From: JAUMBM01 sp964645715
Lineage (GTDB): Bacteria > Bacteroidota > Bacteroidia > Chitinophagales > Saprospiraceae
Length of the DNA: 64,000 bases
Reading direction: 5' to 3'
Assembly (NCBI GenBank): GCA_964645715.1
Contig: CAZYAO010000005.1
Span: forward strand, 66,314 to 130,313
In this document: positions 27,520 through 37,017 of the stretch, piece by piece
Position numbering within the stretch: position 1 is the first letter of the stretch
How the letters are laid out: the number at the start of each line of letters is the position of its first letter
The notes under the pieces: model-generated
Databases searched by the model: none
What the model was told of the DNA's origin: nothing
Seen by the model: the letters and a program-made list of their open reading frames with translations, nothing else
Made by a program: the position numbers and the translations under genes

Positions 27520-27527
27520 CAAAGGTA
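27520..27527 (-). promoter_or_regulatory. -7 box for the dehydrogenase gene
   Basis: The minus strand reads TACCTTTG 35 bases before the ATG. A TTG lies 22 bases further upstream, slightly long. Confidence 0.5.
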
Positions 27528-27655
27528 TTATTTTTTCGGCACAACTGCCCAACATCTGTATGGTCTGGTCGGTTGAATAATTTAGGGGTGGCTGCGGGGC
27601 AGGACTGACAATTTTCAGTTTGTATCAATCGTTACATCAAAAATGTTGAGGTCGT

Positions 27656-30600
27656 ATGAAAAGAATGCCTGAAAACTGTTTTAGCAAGTACCTGCGCGGT
27701 AGTCTGACTTTAGTATCTGCTATTGTTTGTATGTTTTTGTCGGCACAGGCGCAACCCCAGGGCTACGGCCTTTTGTGGGAAATCAGCGGCAACGGGATGG
27801 AGCATCCTTCTTACCTGTACGGGTCTATTCACATTCGCCACAAGGATGTTTTTGATTTTCCGGATTCGCTCTTCCTGTTTATCGAGCGATGCGATGCCTT
27901 TGCTTCCGAGGTAGAGCTGGATTCTTCTATGGCACTGCTTTTTTCGACCATTTTTTCTGAACGCCAAGAGTTTGATCGAGGGCACAGGGTTGTTGCTCCC
28001 TCGCGTACGTCAATGCCGCCGCAAGTCCAGAAAGCCTACCAGCCGCCGCGTCGCAAGCTCGAACCTGTCATGTACACCATGCTCGATGCTTATCTGCACG
28101 GACTGGCCAGGAGTCAGGGCAAGTGTATCTACGGACTAGAGGATATTCGGGAACACATGCAACTGGATTTCATCGGAGGTTCCATGACTGATCGCCTGCC
28201 CTGGGAGTTTGGTATCGGTATGAAAGAACAGGCGGTGGAAGAGATACGCGGTATTTATCTCTCGGGCAACCTGGACAGCATATACAATTATGTACTTCAA
28301 TTCGGAGGCAATTCAGAGTACGATGATTTGGTACGCCGCAACCACATCATGCTTACTTCCATGAAGAGAATCATGCAGTCCCAGTCCCTGTTTACGGTTG
28401 TAGGAGCTGCCCACCTGCCCGGTGAGGGAGGGCTTGTCAGCCTGTTGCAGGAGGCTGGTTTTACGATGCGACCGATAGTACCCACCTACACCGGGTTGAC
28501 GCAAGCTTACAGTTATCTGCCTGTGGAAGAGACCTGGTATTACTACAGCAGCAGTGACAGTCTGCTTGGTTTTGAGGCACCGCTTGACATGGTGAGCATC
28601 GGTCGGCGCTCTGCCGACCAGTACTGGACGGGACTTGATCTGGGCACGGGTATCGGGTACAATGTAGCGGCCATTTTTCATCTGCCGGGCAGGTATGTAG
28701 ACTGGCAGCAGCATTTTTTTGATCCTGAAGTATATACCCTCTTGCGGGAGAATGCGATTGTACACAAGGGGCGGCAGGGTAGAGAACTATGGCTGCTTCG
28801 GCGGCAAGATGATTTCAAGTATTTCAGGGCCCGGTTGTTTGAGGTCAATGGGCGCATATATTTTATTCAACTGGCGTCGTTTGCGGAGGAAAAATTACGT
28901 GCCGAAACAGCTACACGCTTTTTAGAAAGTCTACAATTACCCTTAGGTCAACCGGAACTCACCACTACGCAGGTGCCGCAGTTGAATTGCCAGTTGTTAT
29001 TTCCCAACCCGTATCATCGGCAGGAAGTAACAACCGCCAGCGGGGAAAAGAGTCTGCTCATGCGAGCTTGTGATGCCGATGGTAACTACTACGCCTTCCG
29101 TTCAGGAGTCGCCCTGGCGGGGAAGTCTGACAGCGTGCTGCTTGCCGATATGGCTGCTGATGAATTTGATTATTTTCAGCTGCCGGAAAAGCAACGTCGA
29201 CTAATCTTGGATACGTTGGCTTTATCTGCTTCGGCTATTGTGCCATTAAAGGAGTCTGTCAGCCTGCAGCTGAAGGTATTCAGAGAAGGCAGGCGTCTGT
29301 ATATGTTGGTGGCTGCCGGAGAGCGGCCTGTACAGGCTTTTGGGGATTCATTTCAATGGCTTCCTGCCCGCTACACCGATGGAGAGACGGGTGTGCTGAC
29401 GGGGATTGCCGATAGTATCTACTGGCCTACAGGAAAAATATTGTCTGCAGGAGCCCCTGCCTGGACGCATGATCTGGGGTATGTATTGCCAATCGCAAGA
29501 CAATCGTATCAGGAGCGAAGCAATCCCTGGACGGGTGTCTCATTGGGAATTCTGGCAGCAGAGACAGAGCCTTTTGCCAGACTCGAATCTTACGATATAG
29601 GGTTCAGGCAGTTACTGTCACTCGTAGGGCAGTCTGCTCAGGTGAAATCAGTGGTTGTGCAGCATTTGCCCAACGGACTGAAAGCGGACTGCGTGTTATC
29701 GCTGCCGTCCCGCTTGGAAACTTACCGGCTCTGTCTGCATTGGGAGGGTGGATCATTGGTGGTAAAAACAGTCCAGGGTACATCGACCAGCATACGCAGC
29801 GAGCCGTTACACCAATTTTTAGGGCAGCAGCTGCGTCCGGCTGATTCAAGCTTATTGACACAAAATCTCAGGCTGCAGGATGCAAGTTCCGCGCTGACAG
29901 CCTGGCTGTCGCCGGATAGTGGCTGGAGTGATTTGCGTGAGGCATTGCTGTGCAATTATCCATTCAACCTCAACGACATACCGGTCATCGTGGAAGCACT
30001 GCATACCCGGCACTGGCTGGAGGGAAGCTTTACAACCAATCTACTTAGAATCAGGCTTATCGAAGTTCTCGCCGGGCTGGATGAACAGCTGGCAGTGCAA
30101 CTAATACAGCAGTTGTGGGAGCAGCCCGAACTGCAGACTACCTATGCAGCAGATTATCTGCAGCAGCTGGCGGCACTGAGTATTTCGGAAGCCAGTACCA
30201 CCCTCATCAGTTGTTTACAGGCACTGGACAAACCGGACAACCTGCGAATATGGCGGCATATTTGTGCACAGCGACCTGAATTATTCTTCAGGCATATTGA
30301 CCTTTGGGAGGAAGTCTTTGCTACAGATTACACACTAGTCTTCTGGCAACTGGCATCGCGTTCGTTGGATGCAGGTGGTGCCATCGCCGCAGGCACGCAG
30401 GCATTGTGGCTTAAAAAAGTGCAAAAGGGGCTTGACTACAGGCAGGATACGGCCCTGACCAGTGCCGTACTTGCCTTTATTGATAAGCATACGGCAGAAA
30501 TTCCGGGAGTGAACGAGGCCGTCGAAGTTTTTTGGAAAAAGCCAGTTTCACCAGCGCTTTCAGTGCGCGCAGCGCACTATCTGTTGCGCAGGAAGCAGGT

Positions 30601-31048
30601 GCTGCATCCGGATAAAATCAGTAAGTTGCTAGCCGACAGTACGGCTTTTTTGCCCATGGTTGAAGCACTCAATGAGTACAACAAGCTGGAAAAACTTAGC
30701 AACGGCATTTCTTTGGTCGACATAGCCAGGGCTCGGCTGTTGGCAGCACTACCGGCAGACCGATCATTGCGGGCAGATCCGGTATTTTATAAGTCCGTAA
30801 TTTACAGGAGCGGTGGGCACAAATACAAAGCCTACGTATTCAGGCTGCCACTGGCAACAGGTAAAGGCTTTGGACTGGCCACAGTCGGGGGCTTTGACCT
30901 TCGCGGCAAAAGGCCAGGCTGGGTAAAAGATACAGCCGTGCAGTTTAACTGGGAAGAAATTTCTTTGTTTACCGCAGAAAGGACCCTTCAGTTGATGCTG
31001 GGATTTGGCAACGAAAAACCTGTGCCTTCCACACGAGGCGGCGACTAG
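27656..31048 (+). CDS. Very large exported TraB/GumN-domain protein
   Basis: A signal peptide (about 1-33) is followed by a TraB/GumN domain (about 38-275) with the two motifs that define this Tiki-like metalloprotease group: YLYGSIH (56-59 = GSIH) and VVGAAHLPGEGG (250-253 = GAAH), plus Glu85 and His230 in RNHIM. The remaining 850 residues are unusual for the family. They hold two similar alpha/beta blocks (around 290-430 and 460-620), then a largely helical, repeat-like region. Its function is unknown; a periplasmic protease or heme/pheromone-related role would be speculation. The gene end is built into a hairpin with the next gene's end. Confidence 0.85.
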   Translation: MKRMPENCFSKYLRGSLTLVSAIVCMFLSAQAQPQGYGLLWEISGNGMEHPSYLYGSIHIRHKDVFDFPDSLFLFIERCDAFASEVELDSSMALLFSTIFSERQEFDRGHRVVAPSRTSMPPQVQKAYQPPRRKLEPVMYTMLDAYLHGLARSQGKCIYGLEDIREHMQLDFIGGSMTDRLPWEFGIGMKEQAVEEIRGIYLSGNLDSIYNYVLQFGGNSEYDDLVRRNHIMLTSMKRIMQSQSLFTVVGAAHLPGEGGLVSLLQEAGFTMRPIVPTYTGLTQAYSYLPVEETWYYYSSSDSLLGFEAPLDMVSIGRRSADQYWTGLDLGTGIGYNVAAIFHLPGRYVDWQQHFFDPEVYTLLRENAIVHKGRQGRELWLLRRQDDFKYFRARLFEVNGRIYFIQLASFAEEKLRAETATRFLESLQLPLGQPELTTTQVPQLNCQLLFPNPYHRQEVTTASGEKSLLMRACDADGNYYAFRSGVALAGKSDSVLLADMAADEFDYFQLPEKQRRLILDTLALSASAIVPLKESVSLQLKVFREGRRLYMLVAAGERPVQAFGDSFQWLPARYTDGETGVLTGIADSIYWPTGKILSAGAPAWTHDLGYVLPIARQSYQERSNPWTGVSLGILAAETEPFARLESYDIGFRQLLSLVGQSAQVKSVVVQHLPNGLKADCVLSLPSRLETYRLCLHWEGGSLVVKTVQGTSTSIRSEPLHQFLGQQLRPADSSLLTQNLRLQDASSALTAWLSPDSGWSDLREALLCNYPFNLNDIPVIVEALHTRHWLEGSFTTNLLRIRLIEVLAGLDEQLAVQLIQQLWEQPELQTTYAADYLQQLAALSISEASTTLISCLQALDKPDNLRIWRHICAQRPELFFRHIDLWEEVFATDYTLVFWQLASRSLDAGGAIAAGTQALWLKKVQKGLDYRQDTALTSAVLAFIDKHTAEIPGVNEAVEVFWKKPVSPALSVRAAHYLLRRKQVLHPDKISKLLADSTAFLPMVEALNEYNKLEKLSNGISLVDIARARLLAALPADRSLRADPVFYKSVIYRSGGHKYKAYVFRLPLATGKGFGLATVGGFDLRGKRPGWVKDTAVQFNWEEISLFTAERTLQLMLGFGNEKPVPSTRGGD

Positions 31049-31064
31049 CGAGCCCCGTGTGGAA
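31027..31064. terminator. Hairpin spanning the TraB stop codon
   Basis: TTCCACACG (31027-31035) pairs with CGTGTGGAA (31056-31064) and the stop codon lies in the loop. It separates two converging genes. Confidence 0.55.
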
Positions 31065-31069
31065 AGCCG

Positions 31070-32725
31070 TTAGTAAATGACCAGCTTCTGTACGAACTGA
31101 CTACCATCACTCAACTGAAGAGCCAACTGATAAATGCCTGCTGCGAAACCAGTCAGCAGTATGCGGTTGTCGGCAATACCATTTTCCCAGGAAAAATGGC
31201 GGATGCAACGGCCGGTTAAATCATACAGCGCTGCAGACTCGACGGGCAGGGTCGCTGCCGTTATGTCTACATAATCATGAGCAGGGTTGGGGTAAACACG
31301 AACCGCAGCTGCCGCAGAAGGTTCTTCAGCACTGACGACAAAGGCACAGTAATCATCGTTGGAAGTATGGCTGTCGATTGATTGATTGGGCGCAAACGTG
31401 AACAGGCAGAACGGATCGCCCGCACCAAAATGACTGTCGTGAAGCAGGAAAGAAAAAGATACCACACGTTGCTCGCCCGCTGCTATGCCCGAAGACAGAT
31501 TGACATTCTGGAAAAAGCGGAGCTCCTGACAATTGAAGTGATCAAACTGATTGGAGGCGAGGCAGAATGAGTTAACTGGCTGGCTGCCGTTGTTCTGTAC
31601 AGTCACGCTGATGCGGACAGCCTGCTGTGGCAGGCTGAAAGGCGTACCGGTCGTGGAGGTGGAATCGAAAACAGCAATGTCAGCACTCGCAATGCTCAGA
31701 TCATAGCCGGAATTCAGGTCCAGTCCGCCCTGTTGGCCTTTGGCAGCATAGGCAGCTGAAAGCGAAGGGTCGTAGAGAAACTCCTCACCAATAAATACGG
31801 GCGTTTCAGGATGTGCCGTCCAGTTGGTAAAATGACGCTCCCCCGTATACAGAAGACCTGCGAAAGTACACTGTTCTGTCAGGGGATTGAAATGCCAGAT
31901 CTGATACTCCTCCGAAGGACTTGCTTTCAGAAATGCCAGTTGGCTACCCATTTTTCTGGGCATGATTCCACAAGGTATATTGGCACCGAGGGGCTGAGAA
32001 ACCATTTCACCAGCCTTATACTTGCGCCAGTGGAAGGCGTCACTCCAGTAGATGTGACCTCCGGTACAGATGATGTTACTGGCATCTACAGCCTGAGGAT
32101 ACTGCCAGCTGATGTTTCCTTGCTCTGTGTGAAAAACACCCAGGTAATTGTCATCAACAACAGCCAGCAGGCTGTCATTCAGCACATCCATATATTGAAT
32201 TTCCCCGAAGTCACCCCATTGTTCCAGTAAGCTCCCCTGTTCGTTTAGCAGGAAAAGCTGACTTCCGCCAGCGACTGCCAGCCTGCCACCAGGCAAACAG
32301 CTGAGACTAACCGGGCGATCTCCTAAGAAGGGTAGGACGTATTCGCGATTCCACAACAGCTGCCCCTGCAGGTTGTAACAGGCCACGATGATGCCGTCGT
32401 CAAGACTAATAAGATCATCTGCCAGCCGGTTGTACCCCACCACAACAATCTGTTGCGCTTCATTAACCGCTACTTTGGCATAATGGGAAAAACCAGATTC
32501 GGGATGGGTGACTGACCATACAAGCTGGCCATCGGCCGAAACAAGATCGAGACTTGCTACCGCACAGCTGCCTGTGGACCCACACAGTACCACTTGGTCA
32601 CCTACTATTTTGCTGTCGTACACTTTGGTTTGTGGCCGTTGTAGGACGACAGAAAAAGAAGTGTTTTGTGCCTGCAGCACAAAGAAAGGCAGCATCATGA
32701 ATACATACACAATTCGGGAACTCAT
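31070..32725 (-). CDS. T9SS-sorted exported protein with beta-propeller-like N-terminus
   Basis: A signal peptide (about 1-20, ending FVLQAQ) leads into WD/PQQ-like repeats such as LVSADGQLVWSVTHPESG, NLQGQLLWNREYVL and TEQGNISWQYPQA, so a beta-propeller is likely. A CARDB-like region (VQNNGSQPVNSFCLASNQF) follows, and the last 80 residues, starting VRVYPNPAHDYVDITAA and ending QFVQKLVIY, are a type A T9SS sorting domain. I use ATG 32723-32725 (551 residues); an ATG two codons upstream is also open. A -7-like TATCTTTA lies at 32738-32745. Confidence 0.85.
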   Translation of the reverse strand: MSSRIVYVFMMLPFFVLQAQNTSFSVVLQRPQTKVYDSKIVGDQVVLCGSTGSCAVASLDLVSADGQLVWSVTHPESGFSHYAKVAVNEAQQIVVVGYNRLADDLISLDDGIIVACYNLQGQLLWNREYVLPFLGDRPVSLSCLPGGRLAVAGGSQLFLLNEQGSLLEQWGDFGEIQYMDVLNDSLLAVVDDNYLGVFHTEQGNISWQYPQAVDASNIICTGGHIYWSDAFHWRKYKAGEMVSQPLGANIPCGIMPRKMGSQLAFLKASPSEEYQIWHFNPLTEQCTFAGLLYTGERHFTNWTAHPETPVFIGEEFLYDPSLSAAYAAKGQQGGLDLNSGYDLSIASADIAVFDSTSTTGTPFSLPQQAVRISVTVQNNGSQPVNSFCLASNQFDHFNCQELRFFQNVNLSSGIAAGEQRVVSFSFLLHDSHFGAGDPFCLFTFAPNQSIDSHTSNDDYCAFVVSAEEPSAAAAVRVYPNPAHDYVDITAATLPVESAALYDLTGRCIRHFSWENGIADNRILLTGFAAGIYQLALQLSDGSQFVQKLVIY

Positions 32726-32745
32726 AAGCATTAAGCATAAAGATA

Positions 32746-33143
32746 TTTCGAATGACCAATCGAATCATCCGCATTACTACCAGGTGTTGCAAGTAAGTTA
32801 ACAAAGCACGACGCGGGCGGATTCATATTCCGCTACCGCTTCCCCCCCTTTATGCAAAATGTCAATATGAATGCTGGTCGACTAAGCATAGTCATTTCCC
32901 CCCAACTACACAGAATATACTTTGATGATGAATGCAGAAAACCGTTTTTGCTTCTGTTTGTCCAGTCGATGCAAAATATATTTCGACCACCTATCCTAAA
33001 GACAGAAGCAAAATTAATATTATAATATGTTATACAATATATTTTAGCCTATTTTTTTACCGAAAAACCCAAAAAAGATGCCGTTTCCCGATTCTTTACT
33101 ACCGTTCCTTGGATTTGTTGTCTTCAGAATGGATGTCTGCACC
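32746..33143. other. A/T-rich intergenic region with a long inverted repeat
   Basis: About 400 bases separate the T9SS gene from the end of smc. No coding region is credible. The only structure found is the inverted repeat at 32946-33013. Confidence 0.6.
32946..33013. repeat. 12-bp inverted repeat with an inner stem
   Basis: TTTTGCTTCTGT (32946-32957) and ACAGAAGCAAAA (33002-33013) are perfectly complementary. Inside, GTCGA (32965-32969) pairs with TCGAC (32983-32987). The element could fold in RNA or DNA; nothing shows its use. Confidence 0.6.
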
Positions 33144-36100
33144 CTAGTTATTCACAGATTCGAAGCTTCCGCTGAGTTCAAACTGGCGGAAATCTACGGG
33201 GGTAACAGCACTGACGCCTTGTTCCGGCATGTGTACACCATAGATGGTATCTACTGATGACATGGTCAGTTTGTTGTGCGTAACAATGATAAACTGTGAT
33301 TCCTTGCTGAATTTTTTTATGATGCGATTGAACTTGTAGATGTTGGCATCGTCCAGTGGAGCGTCCACTTCATCAAAGATGCAGAAGGGTGCAGGCTTGA
33401 GCAAGTAGAGAGCAAACAGCAGGGCGGTTGCGGTCAGTGTTTTTTCACCTCCGGACAGCTGGCTGATGGTTTGTGGTCTTTTTCCCTTGGGTTTGGCGAC
33501 GATTTCGATGCGTGATTCGAGAGGATCCTCGGGATTGAGCAGTATCAGATCGCAGTTATCATCTTCGGTGAAAAGACTTCTGAAAACCTCGATGAAATAA
33601 AGGCGGGCGCGGTCGAAGGCTTCGAGAAACTGAGCAGTGGCCGTATCTTCGATTTCTTTGATGGTCTGACTAAGCGACTCCTTGGCTGCGAGGATATCGT
33701 CGCGCTGCTGGGTGATGGTATCGTAGCGATTTTTCATTTCGTCATACGCTTCGACTGCCATGGGGTTTATTTCCCCATAGTTATCGATGCGCTCTTTGAT
33801 GCGTTCAACTTTGGCAGCCAGCTGGACGGGGTCGGTGGCTGACACGGGTAGCGGATCGTTGAGCAGATCATTGGCGTTGATACCAAACTCGATTCGCAGT
33901 CGCTGCGCTAATGAGCTAAGTTCGAATTTGACGTCATTGAATTTATCGCGCAACTGATTGATAGCCACCTGTAACTCCTGTTGCTGGCGACTCGTCTTCC
34001 TGAGCTTATCCTCTTTTTCGTGAATGGACTCTCTGGACTGGAAATAGGCCTGTTCGACCGTACTGAGACCTGTCTCTTTTTCCTTTCGGGCAGCATAAGC
34101 CTCCCTGAGTTCACGTTCAATGTTTTCCCGATCGTCGAGCAGCAGATCGAGTTCCCGCTGGCTCTGAGCCAGCGTCTGCTCATTGGATTTGCGGGCAGTT
34201 GTGAGCTCCTGCAACTGCTTTTCCCGGAAACTGAGTTCCTGCTGCAAGGTATTTACTTTATTTTGCTGACGGATGAAAGCAATATTTTTCTCATTGAAAG
34301 CAGCCGAAAAGAGGCTCAACTGGTCGGCTACCTGCCGCATCCCCTGATCAGTTGACTGCAGGCTGGCTTTTAGTTGGCTAAGCGCCAGTTGTTTGTCCTG
34401 CAACTGATGATCAATCTGTTGGTTTTGTTGTAGGATTGTCTCTATGGAAGCAATCAGGTTGGCATCTTTTTGCCGGACTTCCTCTACAAAAGCTGTAAAG
34501 CTATCCAGTCGCGTACTTAGAGATACCTTCTGCTGTGCCAGCTGGTTGAGGCGCTGGTTGGCCTGCTGGATGAGTGGTTGAGATTTGACGTTTCGGAGCT
34601 GGTCAAGATAGCTTTTGCTCTGGTAGTAGGTCGCCATCTGCTGTTGTTCCTCCTGCTCGAGTTTCTTGATAGCCACTTCCAGCAGCGCGAGGTTTTTCTT
34701 ACGTCCAATTTTTTTACCCTCAAAAAGACCCACAGACCCCCCCGAGACACTAAACTTACGCCGGATGAACCTGCCCGACTTGGAAATCAGCGTCCAGTTG
34801 TCTGCAGGCGCTTCTGTCAGCAGGTCATCGTGGTCTACGACCAGCACATTTTCCAACAGTCGAGCCACCAAAGGCCGGTAGGCCGGCTCCACCTCAACCA
34901 GATCCACGGCGGCCCGGGCGGTAGGAGGTAGCATGCTCAGGGCAGGCTGATCCTCGGCAAAAGCGTCGAGCAGAAAAAAATTAGCCTTGCCCTTTTGCGT
35001 TTTTCCCAGCAGTTGGATGGCCTGTTGTGCCTCCTCTAAGTTTTTGACAACGTAGTAGTTGAGGTAAGGCTCAAGGTAATTTTCTATGGCCAGGCGGTAG
35101 TCCTCTTGTACGTAGATGAGATCAGACAGCAGTGACGCATTGGCCTTCCAGTCTTTATGCTGGCTCAGGAAGCGGATAGATTCCGGAAAACCCTCCAGAC
35201 TCTCGATCATACTCTTGGTGAGCTTATACTCATTGCGCTTGGCGTCAAGTTCGCGATTGATCCGCGCCAGCTGGCGGTTGAGTTGCTCGATATCTGTTTC
35301 TGCGCGGGCAACATCCTCCTGCCGTTGCTCCTCATTTCGTTCTAGGCGTCGCACTTCTTCCGCCTGTTGCGTCTCCTGATCAGTCAGCGAAGCCAGCTGA
35401 TGGGTGAAATCCTCAATTTCTTTTTTCCGATTGTCGATATCGAGCAGTAGCCTATCGCGCTGCTGCTGTTGGTTGTCTACCTGATTTTGGTTGATGGCGC
35501 GTTGTTTCTCTAATTCAAAAACCTGTTTTTCAGCTGCCTGCAGCGTTTGCAGGCTGGCATCAAGTTGATTTTTGATACCCGCATGGCTGCTGCGTACCTT
35601 GTCGAGCTGATCCTCCGCCTGATTGAGTTCGAGTTCAAGCCTTGCCTCCACGCGCTTTTCTGCATTGAGGTCGGTGCGAAACTGTTCAATTTGCTCTTGC
35701 AGCAAGCTGAGCCGACTGCCGGCTTCAGCGATGTTGCGCTCCAGATTTTTGCGGTTTTGGGTGATAAACTGCTCTTTTTGGACGAGCATCTGTTTGTCAT
35801 TCTCGCGGCCGCGTATACGGCCAATGAGCTGATTGAGTTCCCGCTGGCTGTCCGAGAGCACCTTCTCCTTATCGAGATTCTCTTTGCGATCCTTGGCCAG
35901 TACCGCTTCCAGCTGGTCAATTTCAATACCCAGCTGCCGGTAGCGGCTTTCCTCCTGTTGCAGCGTCTGCTGTTCCGATTTGTAGCGCTTTCGCAGCTCA
36001 TCAACGCGCAGTGCAGCCAGCTGGATGCTAAGCTCTTTGTACTCAGCCTTGAGTTCAAAGTATTTTTTTGCCCGCTTGGCCTGCTTTTCGAGACTGTTGA

Positions 36101-36704
36101 GGTTGTTGTTGATTTCAAAAAGTAAATCTTCCACCCGCTCAAGGTCTTCGGTGGTGCTCTTAAGTTTGGCGAGGGTTTCGCGTTTGCGCATTTTGTATTT
36201 GGACACACCGGCAGCCTGCTCGAACATACGCCGGCGAGAGTCATCTTTGTCGGCGAGTATATCATCAACCATACCCAGTGCTATGATGGCATAGGAATTG
36301 GAGCCAATGCCCGTATCCATAAACAAGGTAGTGATGTCTTTGAGCCGGCAGGGCACACCATTGAGCCGATATTCGCTCTCACCGGTTCTGTAAAGCATAC
36401 GGGTGATGGTGACACTGGTGTATTCAGTTGGCAGCAGGTTGCGGGTGTTTTCAAAAGTCAGCGATACAGAAGCGATACCCGAGGGCTTTCGCCGCTTTGT
36501 ACCATTGAAAATCACACTCGACATCTGGTCCAGTCGCAGCTCTTTGCTCTTCTGTTCCCCCAGTACCCAGCGAATGGCATCGACCACATTAGACTTGCCG
36601 CTGCCATTGGGACCTACGATTCCAATGACATCATCCTGGAAATTGATGACTGTTTCGTTGGCAAAACTTTTGAATCCCTTGATCTCTAGTTGTTTGAGTC
36701 GCAT
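33144..36704 (-). CDS. smc: Chromosome segregation protein SMC
   Basis: SMC dimers organise and help separate the chromosome. The 1186-residue protein has an N-terminal Walker A site GIVGPNGSGKSNVVDA (29-44), two long coiled coils (about 170-500 and 680-1000), a central hinge (about 510-660), and the C-terminal ABC signature QLSGGEKTLTATALL with Walker B FCIFDEVDAPLDDAN. The length and order are typical. No ScpA or ScpB gene is in the window. Confidence 0.98.
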   Translation of the reverse strand: MRLKQLEIKGFKSFANETVINFQDDVIGIVGPNGSGKSNVVDAIRWVLGEQKSKELRLDQMSSVIFNGTKRRKPSGIASVSLTFENTRNLLPTEYTSVTITRMLYRTGESEYRLNGVPCRLKDITTLFMDTGIGSNSYAIIALGMVDDILADKDDSRRRMFEQAAGVSKYKMRKRETLAKLKSTTEDLERVEDLLFEINNNLNSLEKQAKRAKKYFELKAEYKELSIQLAALRVDELRKRYKSEQQTLQQEESRYRQLGIEIDQLEAVLAKDRKENLDKEKVLSDSQRELNQLIGRIRGRENDKQMLVQKEQFITQNRKNLERNIAEAGSRLSLLQEQIEQFRTDLNAEKRVEARLELELNQAEDQLDKVRSSHAGIKNQLDASLQTLQAAEKQVFELEKQRAINQNQVDNQQQQRDRLLLDIDNRKKEIEDFTHQLASLTDQETQQAEEVRRLERNEEQRQEDVARAETDIEQLNRQLARINRELDAKRNEYKLTKSMIESLEGFPESIRFLSQHKDWKANASLLSDLIYVQEDYRLAIENYLEPYLNYYVVKNLEEAQQAIQLLGKTQKGKANFFLLDAFAEDQPALSMLPPTARAAVDLVEVEPAYRPLVARLLENVLVVDHDDLLTEAPADNWTLISKSGRFIRRKFSVSGGSVGLFEGKKIGRKKNLALLEVAIKKLEQEEQQQMATYYQSKSYLDQLRNVKSQPLIQQANQRLNQLAQQKVSLSTRLDSFTAFVEEVRQKDANLIASIETILQQNQQIDHQLQDKQLALSQLKASLQSTDQGMRQVADQLSLFSAAFNEKNIAFIRQQNKVNTLQQELSFREKQLQELTTARKSNEQTLAQSQRELDLLLDDRENIERELREAYAARKEKETGLSTVEQAYFQSRESIHEKEDKLRKTSRQQQELQVAINQLRDKFNDVKFELSSLAQRLRIEFGINANDLLNDPLPVSATDPVQLAAKVERIKERIDNYGEINPMAVEAYDEMKNRYDTITQQRDDILAAKESLSQTIKEIEDTATAQFLEAFDRARLYFIEVFRSLFTEDDNCDLILLNPEDPLESRIEIVAKPKGKRPQTISQLSGGEKTLTATALLFALYLLKPAPFCIFDEVDAPLDDANIYKFNRIIKKFSKESQFIIVTHNKLTMSSVDTIYGVHMPEQGVSAVTPVDFRQFELSGSFESVNN

Positions 36705-36925
36705 ACACTGCAGAACTTATCCATGGTTACGCAAGGCGCCTGCTTTGCCGCCTTGCCAATTGGCTTTGACCTGCTAGCCTTCCAGGCTGCAGGTTCGCCG
36801 TCTACGCCAAAAGGCAAAAATAAGGAACTGCAGCAGACGGATTTGAGTTAGTTTTGCACAGTTTTCCACAGTGCGTGTTGATAAACCTGTTGAAAAAATA
36901 CTTGGCTAAGATTGGTTTTTGATCT
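36705..36925. other. smc leader region
   Basis: No gene was found. It contains the -7 box at 36815-36822 and two DnaA-box-like 9-mers at 36862-36870 and 36876-36884. Confidence 0.5.
36815..36822 (-). promoter_or_regulatory. -7 box for smc
   Basis: The minus strand reads TATTTTTG, an exact -7 match about 110 bases before the smc ATG. No -33 box was seen. Confidence 0.4.
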
Positions 36926-36971
36926 TTTCGAAACGCTTTTGTGGCTGTAGCCGCCAAAGAGCGTTTCGAAA
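36926..36971 (-). terminator. Imperfect hairpin after mnmH
   Basis: A perfect 12-bp outer stem (36926-36937 with 36960-36971) carries a decayed version of the GGCGGC/GCCGCC tip (TTTGTGGC and GCCGCCAAAG). Confidence 0.55.
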
Positions 36972-36973
36972 GG

Positions 36974-37017
36974 GCCCTTCCCTTATTGGCGGCAACAGCC
37001 GCCAATAAGGGAAGGGC
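36974..37017 (-). terminator. Perfect 20-bp hairpin at the mnmH stop
   Basis: Arms 36974-36993 and 36998-37017 pair perfectly around AACA. The last base is part of the mnmH stop codon. The tip is TTGGCGGC/GCCGCCAA. Confidence 0.7.
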
